From Mycobacterium sp. IDR2000157661 (GTDB taxonomy: Bacteria > Actinomycetota > Actinomycetes > Mycobacteriales > Mycobacteriaceae): a DNA stretch of 64,000 nucleotides. Where the stretch lies: NCBI RefSeq assembly GCF_022317005.1, contig NZ_CP081006.1, positions 4,092,001-4,156,000 on the forward strand, read 5' to 3'. A model generated the notes under the pieces. That model saw only the letters and a list, made by a program, of their open reading frames with translations. It made no database searches and was not told the DNA's origin. Numbering within the stretch: the stretch's first letter is position 1; every line of letters starts with the position of its first letter. Positions 51,513-59,983 of the stretch are shown here, piece after piece. The position numbers and the translations under genes were made by a program.

Positions 51513-54412
51513 GCGCTGACCTTGCCGCGCTTGCGGCCGTTGGCCTTCCGCCGCGGCACGCCCAGCGCTTCGGCGAGAAAGTGTCCCGTGTAGCTGTCGG
51601 GGTTGAGCGCGACGTCCTCCGGGGTGCCGGTCGCGACTACCGTGCCGCCCCCGGCACCGCCGTCGGGGCCCATGTCGACGATCCAGTCCGACGTCTTGAT
51701 CACGTCGAGGTTGTGCTCGATGACGATCACCGTGTTGCCCTTGTCCACCAGACCGTTGATCACCTTGAGCAGCTTGCGGATGTCCTCGAAGTGCAGACCG
51801 GTTGTGGGCTCGTCGAGGATGTAGACGGTGCGGCCCGTCGAGCGCTTCTGCAGTTCGGAGGCCAGCTTCACCCGCTGTGCCTCACCGCCGGACAGCGTCG
51901 GCGCGGGCTGGCCCAGGCGCACGTAGCCCAGGCCGACGTCGACGAGCGTCTTGAGGTAGCGGTGGATCGAGGTTATCGGCGCGAAGAACTCCGCCGCCTC
52001 CTCGATCGACATGTCGAGCACCTCGGCGATGGTCTTGCCCTTGTAGTGCACCTCGAGCGTCTCCCGGTTGTACCGCGCGCCCTGGCACACTTCACACGGC
52101 ACATACACGTCGGGCAGGAAATTCATCTCGATCTTGATGGTGCCGTCGCCCGAACACGCCTCGCAGCGGCCGCCTTTGACGTTGAACGAGAACCGGCCCG
52201 GCTGATAGCCGCGCACCTTCGCCTCGGTGGTCGCGGCGAACAACGTCCGGATCTTGTCGAACACACCGGTGTAGGTGGCCGGGTTCGACCGCGGCGTCCT
52301 GCCGATGGGCGACTGGTCGACGCGCACCAGCTTGTCGAGCTTGTCCAGGCCGGTGACCCGCGTGTGCCGGCCGGGCACCTGGCGGGCGCCGTTGAGTTTG
52401 TTGGCCATCACCGCGGCCAGGATGTCGTTGACCAGCGTCGATTTGCCTGAACCCGACACGCCGGTGACCGACGTCAGCACGCCCAGCGGGAACGTGACGT
52501 CGATCTCTCGCAGGTTGTGCTCCCTGGCGCCGACGACAGTGACCTGCCGCTTCTTGTCGACCGGGCGCCGGATCGCCGGGACCTCGATTTCCTCCTTGCC
52601 CGAAAGATAAGCGCCGGTAAGGGATTCCGGATTCTTGAGCAGCTCCTCGTAAGGGCCGCTGTGGACGATCTGCCCGCCGTGTTCCCCGGCCGCCGGGCCG
52701 ATGTCGACCACCCAGTCGGCATGGGCGATGGTGTCGAGGTCGTGCTCGACGACGATCAGCGTGTTGCCCAGATCCCGCAACCGCACGAGCGTGTCGATGA
52801 GCCTGCGGTTGTCGCGCTGGTGCAGGCCGATCGAGGGTTCGTCGAGCACATAGAGCACGCCGACCAGCCCGGAGCCGATCTGCGTGGCCAGCCGGATCCG
52901 TTGTGCCTCACCGCCGGAGAGCGTCGCCGCGGCCCGCGACAACGACAGGTAATCGAGGCCGACGTCGAGTAGGAAGCCCAGCCGCGACTGGATCTCCTTC
53001 AGCACCTGACCGGCGATGGCCTGCTCGCGTGGGCCCAGCGTCAGCGCGTTGAGGAACTGTGAGCAGTCCGCTATCGACAACTCGGCGACTTCGGCGATGG
53101 ACCGCGGCCCGAACTCCCCCGCCGTCAACGTCACCGCCAGGATCTCGGGCTTGAGGCGCGAGCCCTCGCACTCGGGGCAGGGCACGTCCCGCATGAAGCC
53201 CTCGTAGCGCTCCTTCATCTGCTCGGAGTCGGTCTGCTCCATGCGGCGCTGCAGGAACGCCATGACACCTTCGAAATCGGCGTAGTACGAACGCGTTCGG
53301 CCGTAGCGGTTCTTGTACCGCACGTGCACCTGTTCGTCGCAGCCCTCGAGAATCGCCTTGCGCGCCTTGGCAGGCAACTTCTTCCACGGCGTGTTGACGT
53401 CGAACCCGAGCTGGTCGCCGAGCCCGGCCAGCATCCGAGTGAAGTAGTCCGCGGTCTGCCCCATCGACCACGGCGCGATGGCGCCCTCGGCCAACGTCAG
53501 CTCGGGATCGGGCACGACCAGCTCGGGGTCGACCTCCTTGCGGACACCCAGCCCCAGGCACTCGGGGCAGGCGCCGTAGGGCGAGTTGAACGAGAACGAC
53601 CGCGGCTCGAGGTCGTCGACGGCAAGCGGGTGACCGTTCGGGCAGGCCAGCTTCTCGGAGAACCGCTGCTCCCGGTGCGGATGGTCGTCCTCGCGATCGA
53701 CGAACTCGAGCACCACGATGCCGTCGGCGAGGTTCAGCGCCGTCTCGATCGAGTCGGTCAACCGCTGCTTGGCACTGGCCTTCACGGTGAGCCGGTCCAC
53801 GACGACCTCGATGTCGTGCTTCTCCTGCTTCTTGAGCTTGGGCGGATCGGTCAGCGGATGCACCACGCCGTCGACCCGGACGCGGCTGTAGCCCTGCGTG
53901 TTCAACTTGTCGAACAGGTCGACGAACTCGCCCTTGCGGGTGCGCACCACCGGGGCGAGCACCTGGAACCGCAGGCCCTCGTCCATCGCCAGCACCTGGT
54001 CGACGATCTGCTGGGGGGTCTGGCGGGCGATGCGCTGCCCGCAGACCGGGCAGTGCGGGGTGCCGGCGCGCGCGTAGAGCAGGCGCAGGTAGTCGTACAC
54101 CTCGGTGATGGTGCCGACCGTCGAGCGCGGGTTGCGGTTCGTCGATTTCTGGTCGATGGACACCGCAGGCGACAGACCCTCGATGAAGTCGACGTCCGGC
54201 TTGTCCATCTGCCCGAGGAACTGGCGCGCGTACGCCGACAGCGACTCGACGTAGCGTCGCTGGCCCTCGGCGAAGATCGTGTCGAAGGCCAACGACGACT
54301 TGCCCGATCCCGACAGTCCGGTGAAGACGATCAGCGCGTCGCGCGGAAGTTCAAGATCAACGCTTCGCAGGTTGTGCTCCCGCGCACCCTTGACGACAAG
54401 GCGGTCAGCCAC
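51509..54412 (-). CDS. uvrA: Excinuclease ABC subunit A
   Basis: The damage-recognition ATPase of nucleotide excision repair, 967 residues. Two split ABC ATPase modules: Walker A GLSGSGKSSLAFD near the N-terminus and GVSGSGKSTLVND in the second half; signatures LSGGEAQRIRLATQIGS and LSGGEAQRVKLASEL; Walker B VLYVLDEPSIGLHQ and VYILDEPTTGLHF. Zinc-binding Cys groups are in CPNGHPL...CPECLGLG, CPECEGSR and CEACSGDG...CEVCQGARY. The start is GTG 54412 (VADRLVVKGAREHN) with AAAGAGGG 8 nt upstream; GTG 54418 is an alternative. No recognisable LexA box was found upstream. Confidence 0.97.
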   Translation of the reverse strand: MADRLVVKGAREHNLRSVDLELPRDALIVFTGLSGSGKSSLAFDTIFAEGQRRYVESLSAYARQFLGQMDKPDVDFIEGLSPAVSIDQKSTNRNPRSTVGTITEVYDYLRLLYARAGTPHCPVCGQRIARQTPQQIVDQVLAMDEGLRFQVLAPVVRTRKGEFVDLFDKLNTQGYSRVRVDGVVHPLTDPPKLKKQEKHDIEVVVDRLTVKASAKQRLTDSIETALNLADGIVVLEFVDREDDHPHREQRFSEKLACPNGHPLAVDDLEPRSFSFNSPYGACPECLGLGVRKEVDPELVVPDPELTLAEGAIAPWSMGQTADYFTRMLAGLGDQLGFDVNTPWKKLPAKARKAILEGCDEQVHVRYKNRYGRTRSYYADFEGVMAFLQRRMEQTDSEQMKERYEGFMRDVPCPECEGSRLKPEILAVTLTAGEFGPRSIAEVAELSIADCSQFLNALTLGPREQAIAGQVLKEIQSRLGFLLDVGLDYLSLSRAAATLSGGEAQRIRLATQIGSGLVGVLYVLDEPSIGLHQRDNRRLIDTLVRLRDLGNTLIVVEHDLDTIAHADWVVDIGPAAGEHGGQIVHSGPYEELLKNPESLTGAYLSGKEEIEVPAIRRPVDKKRQVTVVGAREHNLREIDVTFPLGVLTSVTGVSGSGKSTLVNDILAAVMANKLNGARQVPGRHTRVTGLDKLDKLVRVDQSPIGRTPRSNPATYTGVFDKIRTLFAATTEAKVRGYQPGRFSFNVKGGRCEACSGDGTIKIEMNFLPDVYVPCEVCQGARYNRETLEVHYKGKTIAEVLDMSIEEAAEFFAPITSIHRYLKTLVDVGLGYVRLGQPAPTLSGGEAQRVKLASELQKRSTGRTVYILDEPTTGLHFEDIRKLLKVINGLVDKGNTVIVIEHNLDVIKTSDWIVDMGPDGGAGGGTVVATGTPEDVALNPDSYTGHFLAEALGVPRRKANGRKRGKVSA

Positions 54413-54516
54413 GCCCACCCTCTTTCACAAGATCAAGTCCTGCCTCAGGACAGAGTTGAAACCCATGCTATGTGCCGTGTCCGACAACTCCGGGGCCACG
54501 CCCCAGCCGAGCCGGA

Positions 54517-54522
54517 TACGGT
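54517..54522 (+). promoter_or_regulatory. -10 element for leaderless MBL-fold gene
   Basis: TACGGT matches TANNNT and places +1 exactly on the A of the ATG at 54529. It decides this start over the GTG at 54521, which overlaps the hexamer. Confidence 0.5.
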
Positions 54523-54528
54523 GAGCAC

Positions 54529-55200
54529 ATGACCGTCGTCCAGGACAACTACACCGGCCATGTCGACCCCGGGACCGCGGCTCGGCGCACGCTTCCGGGT
54601 GCATCGGTCGTGAAGGTCTCGGTGGGACCGATGGACAACAACGCCTACCTGATCACCTGTTCCCGAACGGGCGAGACACTACTCATCGACGCCGCCAACG
54701 ACGTGCCCGTCCTACTCGAGCTAATCGAGAAATGTGCACCGAAGCTCTCGCTGATCGTCACCAGCCACCAGCACTTCGACCACGTTCAGGCGCTCGAGGA
54801 GATCGCGAAGGCGACCGGTGCGCCGACAGCCGCGCACCGACTGGACGCCGAGGCTCTGCCGGTCCAGCCCGACCGGGTCCTGGAACACGGCGACACGATC
54901 AAGATCGGCGAGCTGACGTTCGACGTGATTCACCTGCAGGGCCACACGCCCGGCTCGGTTGCGCTCGCGCTGGACGGGGCCGACGAGGCGACCCACCTGT
55001 TCACCGGCGACTGCCTCTTCCCGGGCGGTCCTGGACGTACAACACACCCGAACGATTTCGACTCGCTGATGAGCGGCCTTGAAACCAAGGTATTCGGCCG
55101 CTTTGACGACGCCACGGTCGTCTACCCCGGCCACGGCGACGACACCACCCTTGGCGCCGAGCGTCCATACCTTGCCGAGTGGCGCGATCGCGGCTGGTAG
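54529..55200 (+). CDS. Metallo-beta-lactamase-fold hydrolase (Rv1637c type)
   Basis: 223 residues of the glyoxalase-II-like MBL family. The metal site is TSHQHFDHVQALEE (HxHxDH, with Gln between the histidines), the third metal His is in LQGHTPGSVALAL, the bridging Asp in FTGDCLFPGGPGRT and the last His in VYPGHGDDTTLG. The substrate may be a thioester such as S-lactoyl-mycothiol, by family analogy only. It is the last recognisable core-genome gene; the phage-like element begins downstream. Confidence 0.88.
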   Translation: MTVVQDNYTGHVDPGTAARRTLPGASVVKVSVGPMDNNAYLITCSRTGETLLIDAANDVPVLLELIEKCAPKLSLIVTSHQHFDHVQALEEIAKATGAPTAAHRLDAEALPVQPDRVLEHGDTIKIGELTFDVIHLQGHTPGSVALALDGADEATHLFTGDCLFPGGPGRTTHPNDFDSLMSGLETKVFGRFDDATVVYPGHGDDTTLGAERPYLAEWRDRGW

Positions 55201-55213
55201 CCGTCGAGCGCGC

Positions 55214-55276
55214 CGACATATGCGCGCGCTGCGACATATGTCGGTATCCAGCATTTGCACTGTTCACGACATATGT
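55214..55276. repeat. Three CGACATATG sites between host gene and integrase
   Basis: CGACATATG occurs at 55214-55222, 55232-55243 (as the perfect palindrome CGACATATGTCG) and 55267-55276 (CGACATATGT). Palindrome centres are 18 and 35 bp apart. They lie 20-80 bp upstream of the integrase promoter. Candidate roles are arm-type integrase or excisionase sites, or an operator. Confidence 0.6.
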
Positions 55277-55295
55277 ACGACTTCCCTTGCAGCCC

Positions 55296-55325
55296 TTGGC
55301 AATTCGTAATCCGTGGGGTTAGCTT
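55296..55325 (+). promoter_or_regulatory. Integrase-operon promoter
   Basis: TTGGCA (55296-55301) and TAGCTT (55320-55325) are 18 bp apart. +1 falls on 55332, the A of the ATG of the small gene before the integrase, so this message is predicted to be leaderless. Confidence 0.55.
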
Positions 55326-55331
55326 CGGTGC

Positions 55332-55574
55332 ATGACACCTACCGATGCGATCCTCGCGGACCTCGACGCCGACGGCGTGCTCACCGGCTTGCCGGCCGAC
55401 GACGCCGAGCTCCTGGTCGCCGCGCTGAGTTACGACGTCTGCCTGCGGAGCGATCCGGCCCGTTCGATGAGGTCCCGCGCCGCGGCGGTGCGTGCCGGCC
55501 GGTGGCCGTGCGAGGACCGCTCCGGCGTGGCCCAGGCGCTCGACGCCGCCGCGGCCCTGCTGGACGTGCTGTGA
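55332..55574 (+). CDS. Small protein coupled to integrase, function unknown
   Basis: 80 residues, acidic and Ala-rich: MTPTDAILADLDADGVLTGL...SYDVCLRSDPARSMRSRAAAVRAGRWPCEDRSGVAQALDAAAALL. No helix-turn-helix is evident, so an excisionase role is not supported by the sequence, though size and position (directly before int, GTGA overlap) would allow a directionality factor. It has its own predicted leaderless promoter. Confidence 0.6.
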   Translation: MTPTDAILADLDADGVLTGLPADDAELLVAALSYDVCLRSDPARSMRSRAAAVRAGRWPCEDRSGVAQALDAAAALLDVL

Positions 55575-56395
55575 GCGGGCCGGCGCCACGACCGTTCCCG
55601 CCGGCGTGGGCTGGCCTGGTCGACGCCTACCTAGCGGCTGAGCGCGGCGCGGGCCGGTCGCCGGCCACCATCGCCACCCGGCGCGGGCACCTGGCCTTCA
55701 TGGCGCGCGGGCTCCGCTGCGGACCGGCGCGGGTCACCACGGCCGGGATCCTGGCGTGGTTCGGCCGGCAGACGTGGAGCATCGAAACCCGGCGCAGTCA
55801 CCGCAACACGGCCGTGTCGTTCTTCGGGTGGGCGCATCGCGCCGGCCACCTGTCGACGAACCCGGCCGCGGACCTGCCGGTGATGCGCGCCGCGGCGCCG
55901 GCGCCGCGGCCAGCCCCCGACACAGCATGGTCCGCCGCGATCGCCGGCGCGGATCGGCGGGTGCGGCTGATGCTGCGGCTTGCCGCCGAGGCGGGCCTAC
56001 GGCGCGCCGAGATAGCCCGCGTGCATCGTCGCGACCTGACGTGTGGGCCGGCCGGCGCCGAGCTCCTAGTCCACGGCAAGGGCGGAAAGCTGCGCGTCGT
56101 CCCGATCGGCGACGACCTGGCCGTCGCGATCGCCGGCGCCGACGGGTTCCTGTTCCCAGGCGACGAGGACGGTCACCTGTCGCCGCGATGGGTCGGCAAG
56201 CTGATGGCCGGCGCACTTCCCGACCACTGGACCGCCCACACGCTGCGCCACAGGTTCGCCACCAGGGCGTACCGCGGGAGCCGCAACCTGCGCGCGGTAC
56301 AAACCCTGCTCGGCCATTCCAGCGTTGCGACTACCGAGCGTTACACCGCGGTCGACGACGATGAAACACGGGCTGCGATGCTCGCCGCTCAGTAG
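55571..56395 (+). CDS. int: Tyrosine-family site-specific integrase
   Basis: 274 residues. The N-terminal SAM-like core-binding domain is WAGLVDAYLAAERGAGRSPATIATRRGHLAFM...NTAVSFFGWAHRAGHL. The catalytic domain has AEAGLRRAEIARVHRRDL (Arg I), VHGKGGKLRVVPI (Lys), HTLRHRFATRAYRG (HxxR) and LLGHSSVATTERYTAVD (His and the nucleophile Tyr). All six catalytic residues are present. No arm-binding domain is visible beyond the core domain, so it resembles Xer-sized integrases more than lambda-type. Starts at GTG 55571 within the stop of the preceding gene. It integrates or excises the element. Confidence 0.92.
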   Translation: MSGPAPRPFPPAWAGLVDAYLAAERGAGRSPATIATRRGHLAFMARGLRCGPARVTTAGILAWFGRQTWSIETRRSHRNTAVSFFGWAHRAGHLSTNPAADLPVMRAAAPAPRPAPDTAWSAAIAGADRRVRLMLRLAAEAGLRRAEIARVHRRDLTCGPAGAELLVHGKGGKLRVVPIGDDLAVAIAGADGFLFPGDEDGHLSPRWVGKLMAGALPDHWTAHTLRHRFATRAYRGSRNLRAVQTLLGHSSVATTERYTAVDDDETRAAMLAAQ

Positions 56396-56406
56396 GCTCA
56401 CAGTCC

Positions 56407-56703
56407 ATGCGGGGGAGTCTTGTGGCGTTGGCCGGTCTGTTGATCGTGCTCGCCGGGTGCGGTGACCAGGACAGCGGCAGTGAGCCGAGCACCAGGGCCA
56501 CGTCGGCGATCACGGCGCCCGACCCCGGCACCGCGCGAATACCGCCGATGCCAATTCCGTCGTCGGGCGCACCGGCATCGCCGCCACCAGCCGCCGCGCC
56601 GGCCGGCTGCGATGACGCGCCCGCCAAGATCGTCGGCATCATCAACGCCACCACAGACAACGCGGTCAGGTCAGTTCGAGCCGGCGCGGGCCCGAGCCCG
56701 TAG
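56407..56703 (+). CDS. Predicted lipoprotein, element cargo
   Basis: 98 residues. The signal peptide MRGSLVALAGLLIVLAGC ends in a lipobox (VLAGC, Cys18). A Ser/Thr/Pro-rich tether (GTARIPPMPIPSSGAPASPPPAAAP) is followed by a short Cys-containing tail (CDDAPAKIVGIINATTDN). It is co-oriented with int, 11 bp after its stop, and converges with the leftward operon (33-nt overlap). Phage-encoded lipoproteins often block superinfection or modify the host surface; that is an analogy, not shown here. Confidence 0.65.
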   Translation: MRGSLVALAGLLIVLAGCGDQDSGSEPSTRATSAITAPDPGTARIPPMPIPSSGAPASPPPAAAPAGCDDAPAKIVGIINATTDNAVRSVRAGAGPSP

Positions 56704-56874
56704 ATACTTCTGTCGCGCCGGCGTCGCTGCCGTGCGGATCGTGAGCATGGTCTGATAACCGCGCTGCCAGCACTTCGCCAGCGCCAGCGACTTCCCGCGG
56801 TACGGGTTCATGTCGCCGATTTCGGCGTTCTGGCCGGCCCGCAGCGCCGCTACGGCGTCCTCGCGGAACGTCAC
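56671..56874 (-). CDS. Small basic phage protein, RMF/CrpP-like pattern
   Basis: 67 residues. The segment MNPYRGKSLALAKCWQRGYQTML has the NPY...W..GY pattern of ribosome-modulation-factor/CrpP-like short proteins. The C-terminus is very basic (QKYLRARARAG). Last gene of the leftward operon, 57 bp after terL. It starts with GTG 56874. Assignment is by motif only. Confidence 0.55.
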   Translation of the reverse strand: MTFREDAVAALRAGQNAEIGDMNPYRGKSLALAKCWQRGYQTMLTIRTAATPARQKYLRARARAGSN

Positions 56875-56931
56875 CCGGCAAGCATGAGTTCACGCGGGCC
56901 CGCAGCTGCGGATCCCACGCCGACGCCGGTG

Positions 56932-58353
56932 CTACAGGATGACGGCTTCTCGGGCACCCGTCCGGCGCCCATACGGTCGCGCCGGCCGGACGCAGCTGAC
57001 TCCCCACAGCGCCAGCGACACCGCGATCAGCGCCGACGAACCCGGTGCCTTGCGGTCCCAGCCGAACGCCTGCCCGCCCAGCATCGGCCGCTGCTTCGCC
57101 GAGAGCACACCGCGCGACAGTTCGACCTGCCCGCGGTGCGCCAGCGCGCCGTCGGCGACAGCATCGACGAACTGGCCCGCAGCGATCGCGACCTCACGGT
57201 GCCCGACCAGCGTCGGACGTACCCGCGGGCCGGCCCAGTCGAGTTCGGCCAGCGCGCCGCGCTCGTCGACGACCACGGCGCGCACCCGCGGCCCGATATG
57301 CGCGGCGACCCATCCGGGTAGCCACGTCACACCCGGCCCGGTCTCGTACCACTCGACATGCAGCCGGCCATCCGCGCGCCGGCCGGCCACACACACCGTC
57401 GCCGCGTCCCGCGACGGCCCAGCATCCACGCCGATCGCGACGTCCGCCACCGGCACCGAGCCCGATTCGGTGAGCGCTTCCCACACCGCGGCGTCGAACA
57501 CCGCATCACCGGCAGCGCGCGGCACCCACATCGACAGGCGCTCAGCGCGGAACGTGTCCGGCGGCAACACCGCGCGGTCGTCGACGATGGCCTGCAACGG
57601 AACCCGGCCGGTCGCCACGGCCGGATTCGTGCGGGTCCACACCGCCTGGTCGTCGATGTCATCGCCCCACTCGGCGCACCACTCCCACCACGCCAGCCGC
57701 GGATTCAGACCGTCGTGCGCCGACTGGCGCATCGACGAGAACGCCTCGGAGTCGTGCATCGGCCCCGGCGCCGTCCCGAAGAACAACGACTGTGCGTGTG
57801 GGCGGCTGTAGACGGTGGGTTGCAGCGCGCCGACCTCCGCGGCGGGCAAGTCTTCGGCTTCGTCGACGATCAGCCGGTCGATCGTCAGGCCGCGGCCGGC
57901 CGACGCCGACCGGGTGGTGAACGCGATCCGCGCGCCGGTGTCCAGTTCGACGTACTCCGCGCCAATCATCTGCGAATGCCGGCGCACCCGGCGCGCAAGA
58001 TCTTCGTCGGACTGAATCACTTCCCACAGTCGGCGAAACGCGTCGCTGCTGGTCTTCACAGCGTGCGCGGTGTGCAGGATCTGCTCGTCGAGTTCGTAGA
58101 GCCCGAACAGTTCCAACGCCAACAGAATCTGGCCCTTGCCGGACTGGCGGGCCACCACAACCCCGGCCTGCGACACCGACCACGTACCGCCGGACTCGCG
58201 CAGGATGCCGCGCACAATGTCGGCCTGCCACGGATCCAACGGGACACCGTAGGCGGCAGCAAGTTCGACGCAATCCCGGCCGGTCGCCTCGTTGCCGTCG
58301 GGCACCCGCGAGAACGTCGGCGCCGTCGCCCTCGCCCTGTTCCTGGCGCTCAT
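56932..58353 (-). CDS. terL: Phage terminase large subunit
   Basis: 473 residues, the DNA-packaging motor and nuclease. The N-terminal ATPase has the variant Walker A VVARQSGKGQ (about 67-75), a Walker B with catalytic acid RLIVDEAEDLPA, and coupling motif LFFGTAP. The C-terminal RNase-H-like nuclease has acids in AIGVDAGPSRDAAT, AVVVDERGAL and QFVDAVADGA. Overlaps terS by 4 nt. Full length and intact. Normally followed by portal and capsid genes; here only a 67-residue gene and the convergent int side follow. Confidence 0.92.
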   Translation of the reverse strand: MSARNRARATAPTFSRVPDGNEATGRDCVELAAAYGVPLDPWQADIVRGILRESGGTWSVSQAGVVVARQSGKGQILLALELFGLYELDEQILHTAHAVKTSSDAFRRLWEVIQSDEDLARRVRRHSQMIGAEYVELDTGARIAFTTRSASAGRGLTIDRLIVDEAEDLPAAEVGALQPTVYSRPHAQSLFFGTAPGPMHDSEAFSSMRQSAHDGLNPRLAWWEWCAEWGDDIDDQAVWTRTNPAVATGRVPLQAIVDDRAVLPPDTFRAERLSMWVPRAAGDAVFDAAVWEALTESGSVPVADVAIGVDAGPSRDAATVCVAGRRADGRLHVEWYETGPGVTWLPGWVAAHIGPRVRAVVVDERGALAELDWAGPRVRPTLVGHREVAIAAGQFVDAVADGALAHRGQVELSRGVLSAKQRPMLGGQAFGWDRKAPGSSALIAVSLALWGVSCVRPARPYGRRTGAREAVIL

Positions 58354-58583
58354 CGCGCCGCGCGACGGCGCCGGCGGGCCGCGATTTCGTCGAGTTTCGA
58401 CACACCAGCCGGGGGCGCCGCCTTGCCCAGCGCCGCGACGACGATCCGGTACTCACGCGACGCCGACACAACGTCACGCGGCGACGTCTGCGGATCGTCG
58501 ATGATGCCAGCCAGCCGGTCGCGCAACGCCTCCAACCGGCCGCGATCGGTCTTCGGTTTCGGCTTCCTGTTTGCTCGGGTCAC
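58350..58583 (-). CDS. Probable terminase small subunit
   Basis: 77 residues, very basic at both ends: RANRKPKPKTDRGRLEALRDRLAGIIDD...SREYRIVVAALG...DEIAARRRRRAAR. The position directly before terL with ATGA overlap and the helical DNA-binding-type composition support a small terminase (DNA-recognition) subunit. Shorter than many TerS proteins, so the assignment rests mainly on context. Confidence 0.65.
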   Translation of the reverse strand: MTRANRKPKPKTDRGRLEALRDRLAGIIDDPQTSPRDVVSASREYRIVVAALGKAAPPAGVSKLDEIAARRRRRAAR

Positions 58584-58680
58584 TTGGGGCTCCAGATGTT
58601 TACCTATGCCGGGGGGCGTCGCGCGGATCGGTGCTGATGGGTACCGCCCCCTGGTCTGTGTTGTGGCTGGTCAGGGCGGT

Positions 58681-58959
58681 TCATCCGAGTACGCCTGAGT
58701 TGCGGCCGATGGTGCCGTCGGGTTGGTTGCTGCGGCGTTCGTTGCATTGCTTGTGGGCGGGCCTTAGCTGGTCGTGGCCGTGGTCGTCGCCGCCGCGGCT
58801 GGTGGGGGTCTGGTGGTCGACGACGAAGGACCAGGGGTCGGGCCAAGGCACTGTGAGGTCGATGGGTTGGCCACAGAAGCAGCAGGGTTCGCCGGCGCGG
58901 ACGCGGTGGGCGATGCGCTTGCGTGCTCGGTCGCGGATGGCTTTGGTGGCGAACGGCAT
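58681..58959 (-). CDS. HNH endonuclease
   Basis: 92 residues. A zinc pair CCFCGQP (Cys26-29), then the catalytic VVDHQTPTSRGGDD with His49, and the second zinc/Asn block HKQCNERRSNQ. HNH enzymes next to the terminase genes are common in cos-type phages, where they are needed with TerL for genome cleavage. Separated from terS by about 100 bp without a gene. Confidence 0.88.
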   Translation of the reverse strand: MPFATKAIRDRARKRIAHRVRAGEPCCFCGQPIDLTVPWPDPWSFVVDHQTPTSRGGDDHGHDQLRPAHKQCNERRSNQPDGTIGRNSGVLG

Positions 58960-58963
58960 GGGG

Positions 58964-59110
58964 TCAGTTCTGCTCGTCGTCGCGATCGTCGTCGCCGCTC
59001 GGTCCCCACGCCCTGCTCGTCTCGAATGTGCAGCCGGGTCGCGGGTTGTGGATGCCGTTGCATCGGGTGCAGTGTTGGCCGTCGGGTGCGTGCTCTTGGT
59101 TGGTGGTCAT
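58964..59110 (-). CDS. 48-residue Cys/His-rich protein
   Basis: MTTNQEHAPDGQHCTRCNGI then HNPRPGCTFETSRAWGPSGD and an Asp-rich end. Cys14, Cys17 and Cys27 with nearby His residues form a plausible small zinc site (CxxC...HNPRPGC). ATG 59110 overlaps the upstream gene stop by 4 nt, and the stop is 4 nt before the HNH start. Function unknown. Confidence 0.65.
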   Translation of the reverse strand: MTTNQEHAPDGQHCTRCNGIHNPRPGCTFETSRAWGPSGDDDRDDEQN

Positions 59111-59886
59111 GTCTGCTCGGTCCAGGTCTGTAGGGGCTTGCGGTCTCGGCCGGATGCGGTGGCTGTGAAGTAGCGCCGCGGCGGTGGTGCTGTCTTACCT
59201 GGCGGGTAGAGTCCGACGTCGGCCCATTTGGCTTCGGTGTCGTTGAGCCCGTCGGGCTTGGCTCTGTTGTCCCACTCCTCTTGCGTGTAGGGCGGATAGC
59301 CTATTTCGCATGGGACTGCGTACTTTTCGCTGAACTTTGCGCGGAGTTGTTCGGCGTCGCGAGTGACGCGGTTTGACAGGTAGAGCGCTTCGAGTAGCGC
59401 TGTACCCGCGCGCCAGCACGGAAGCTGGTCGGGGTTGTCGGGTGGTCGTTGGTGGCGCACGACGTTGAAGGCGCGGACGCGGCCAATGACGACGTCGTAC
59501 TGCTGGTAGTAGCTGGCTTGTTCTTCGATCCACGGAACGCGGGCGTCGATGAAGCCGTCTTTTTCGGGGATTCCGAGGGTGCCGTGCCGGCCGAGGTTGG
59601 CGATCCGTTGGTATTCGTCGGCGGCGTAGTAGTGGGTGGCTGATGCGAGTTGGATGTCGACGGCTTGCATGACGTAGATGCCGCAGCTGCATCCGGGGTG
59701 CGGCGGTGTGTGCTGCGGGTTGTGGCGGCAGACGGCGTGGTTGACGCCGCGGCCCCACACTGTCTGGTCTTTCGGGTTGACATTGCGCAGGTCTCTCCGC
59801 TGGCCGAGCCGCGCGGGAAGGTGCCAGTAGCGCCATGCGGTGAGTGTGTCGATGACGGGTTCGTCTTCGGCGCTGTTGGTGGTCAC
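59107..59886 (-). CDS. Phage-type hypothetical protein with Cys cluster
   Basis: 259 residues from GTG 59886 (VTTNSAEDEPVIDTLTAWRYW...). A Cys/His cluster AVCRHNPQHTPPHPGCSCGIYV is the main recognisable element. The remainder is mixed alpha/beta (GFIDARVPWIEEQASYYQQYDVVIGRVRAFNVV). No known domain. The open frame extends upstream into low-quality Ser/Arg sequence and is not used. Coupled to the 48-residue gene. Confidence 0.65.
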   Translation of the reverse strand: MTTNSAEDEPVIDTLTAWRYWHLPARLGQRRDLRNVNPKDQTVWGRGVNHAVCRHNPQHTPPHPGCSCGIYVMQAVDIQLASATHYYAADEYQRIANLGRHGTLGIPEKDGFIDARVPWIEEQASYYQQYDVVIGRVRAFNVVRHQRPPDNPDQLPCWRAGTALLEALYLSNRVTRDAEQLRAKFSEKYAVPCEIGYPPYTQEEWDNRAKPDGLNDTEAKWADVGLYPPGKTAPPPRRYFTATASGRDRKPLQTWTEQT

Positions 59887-59983
59887 GTCCTGGTCCTCGT
59901 CGTCGTCTGGGTGCCTCGCGGCGGCGCTGCCGGTCGACCGGGAACTCGATGGCGCGCCGGCCGCGAGGCCGTCTGTGGCCTGG

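Noticed and set aside
54413..54528. LexA (SOS) box upstream of uvrA
   Set aside because: No sequence close to the mycobacterial SOS consensus (TCGAAC-N4-GTTCGA type, from memory) is visible in the gap.
55281..55331. Exact attachment core
   Set aside because: The region must contain it, but without the other junction no repeated core can be defined; no tRNA 3' end is present.
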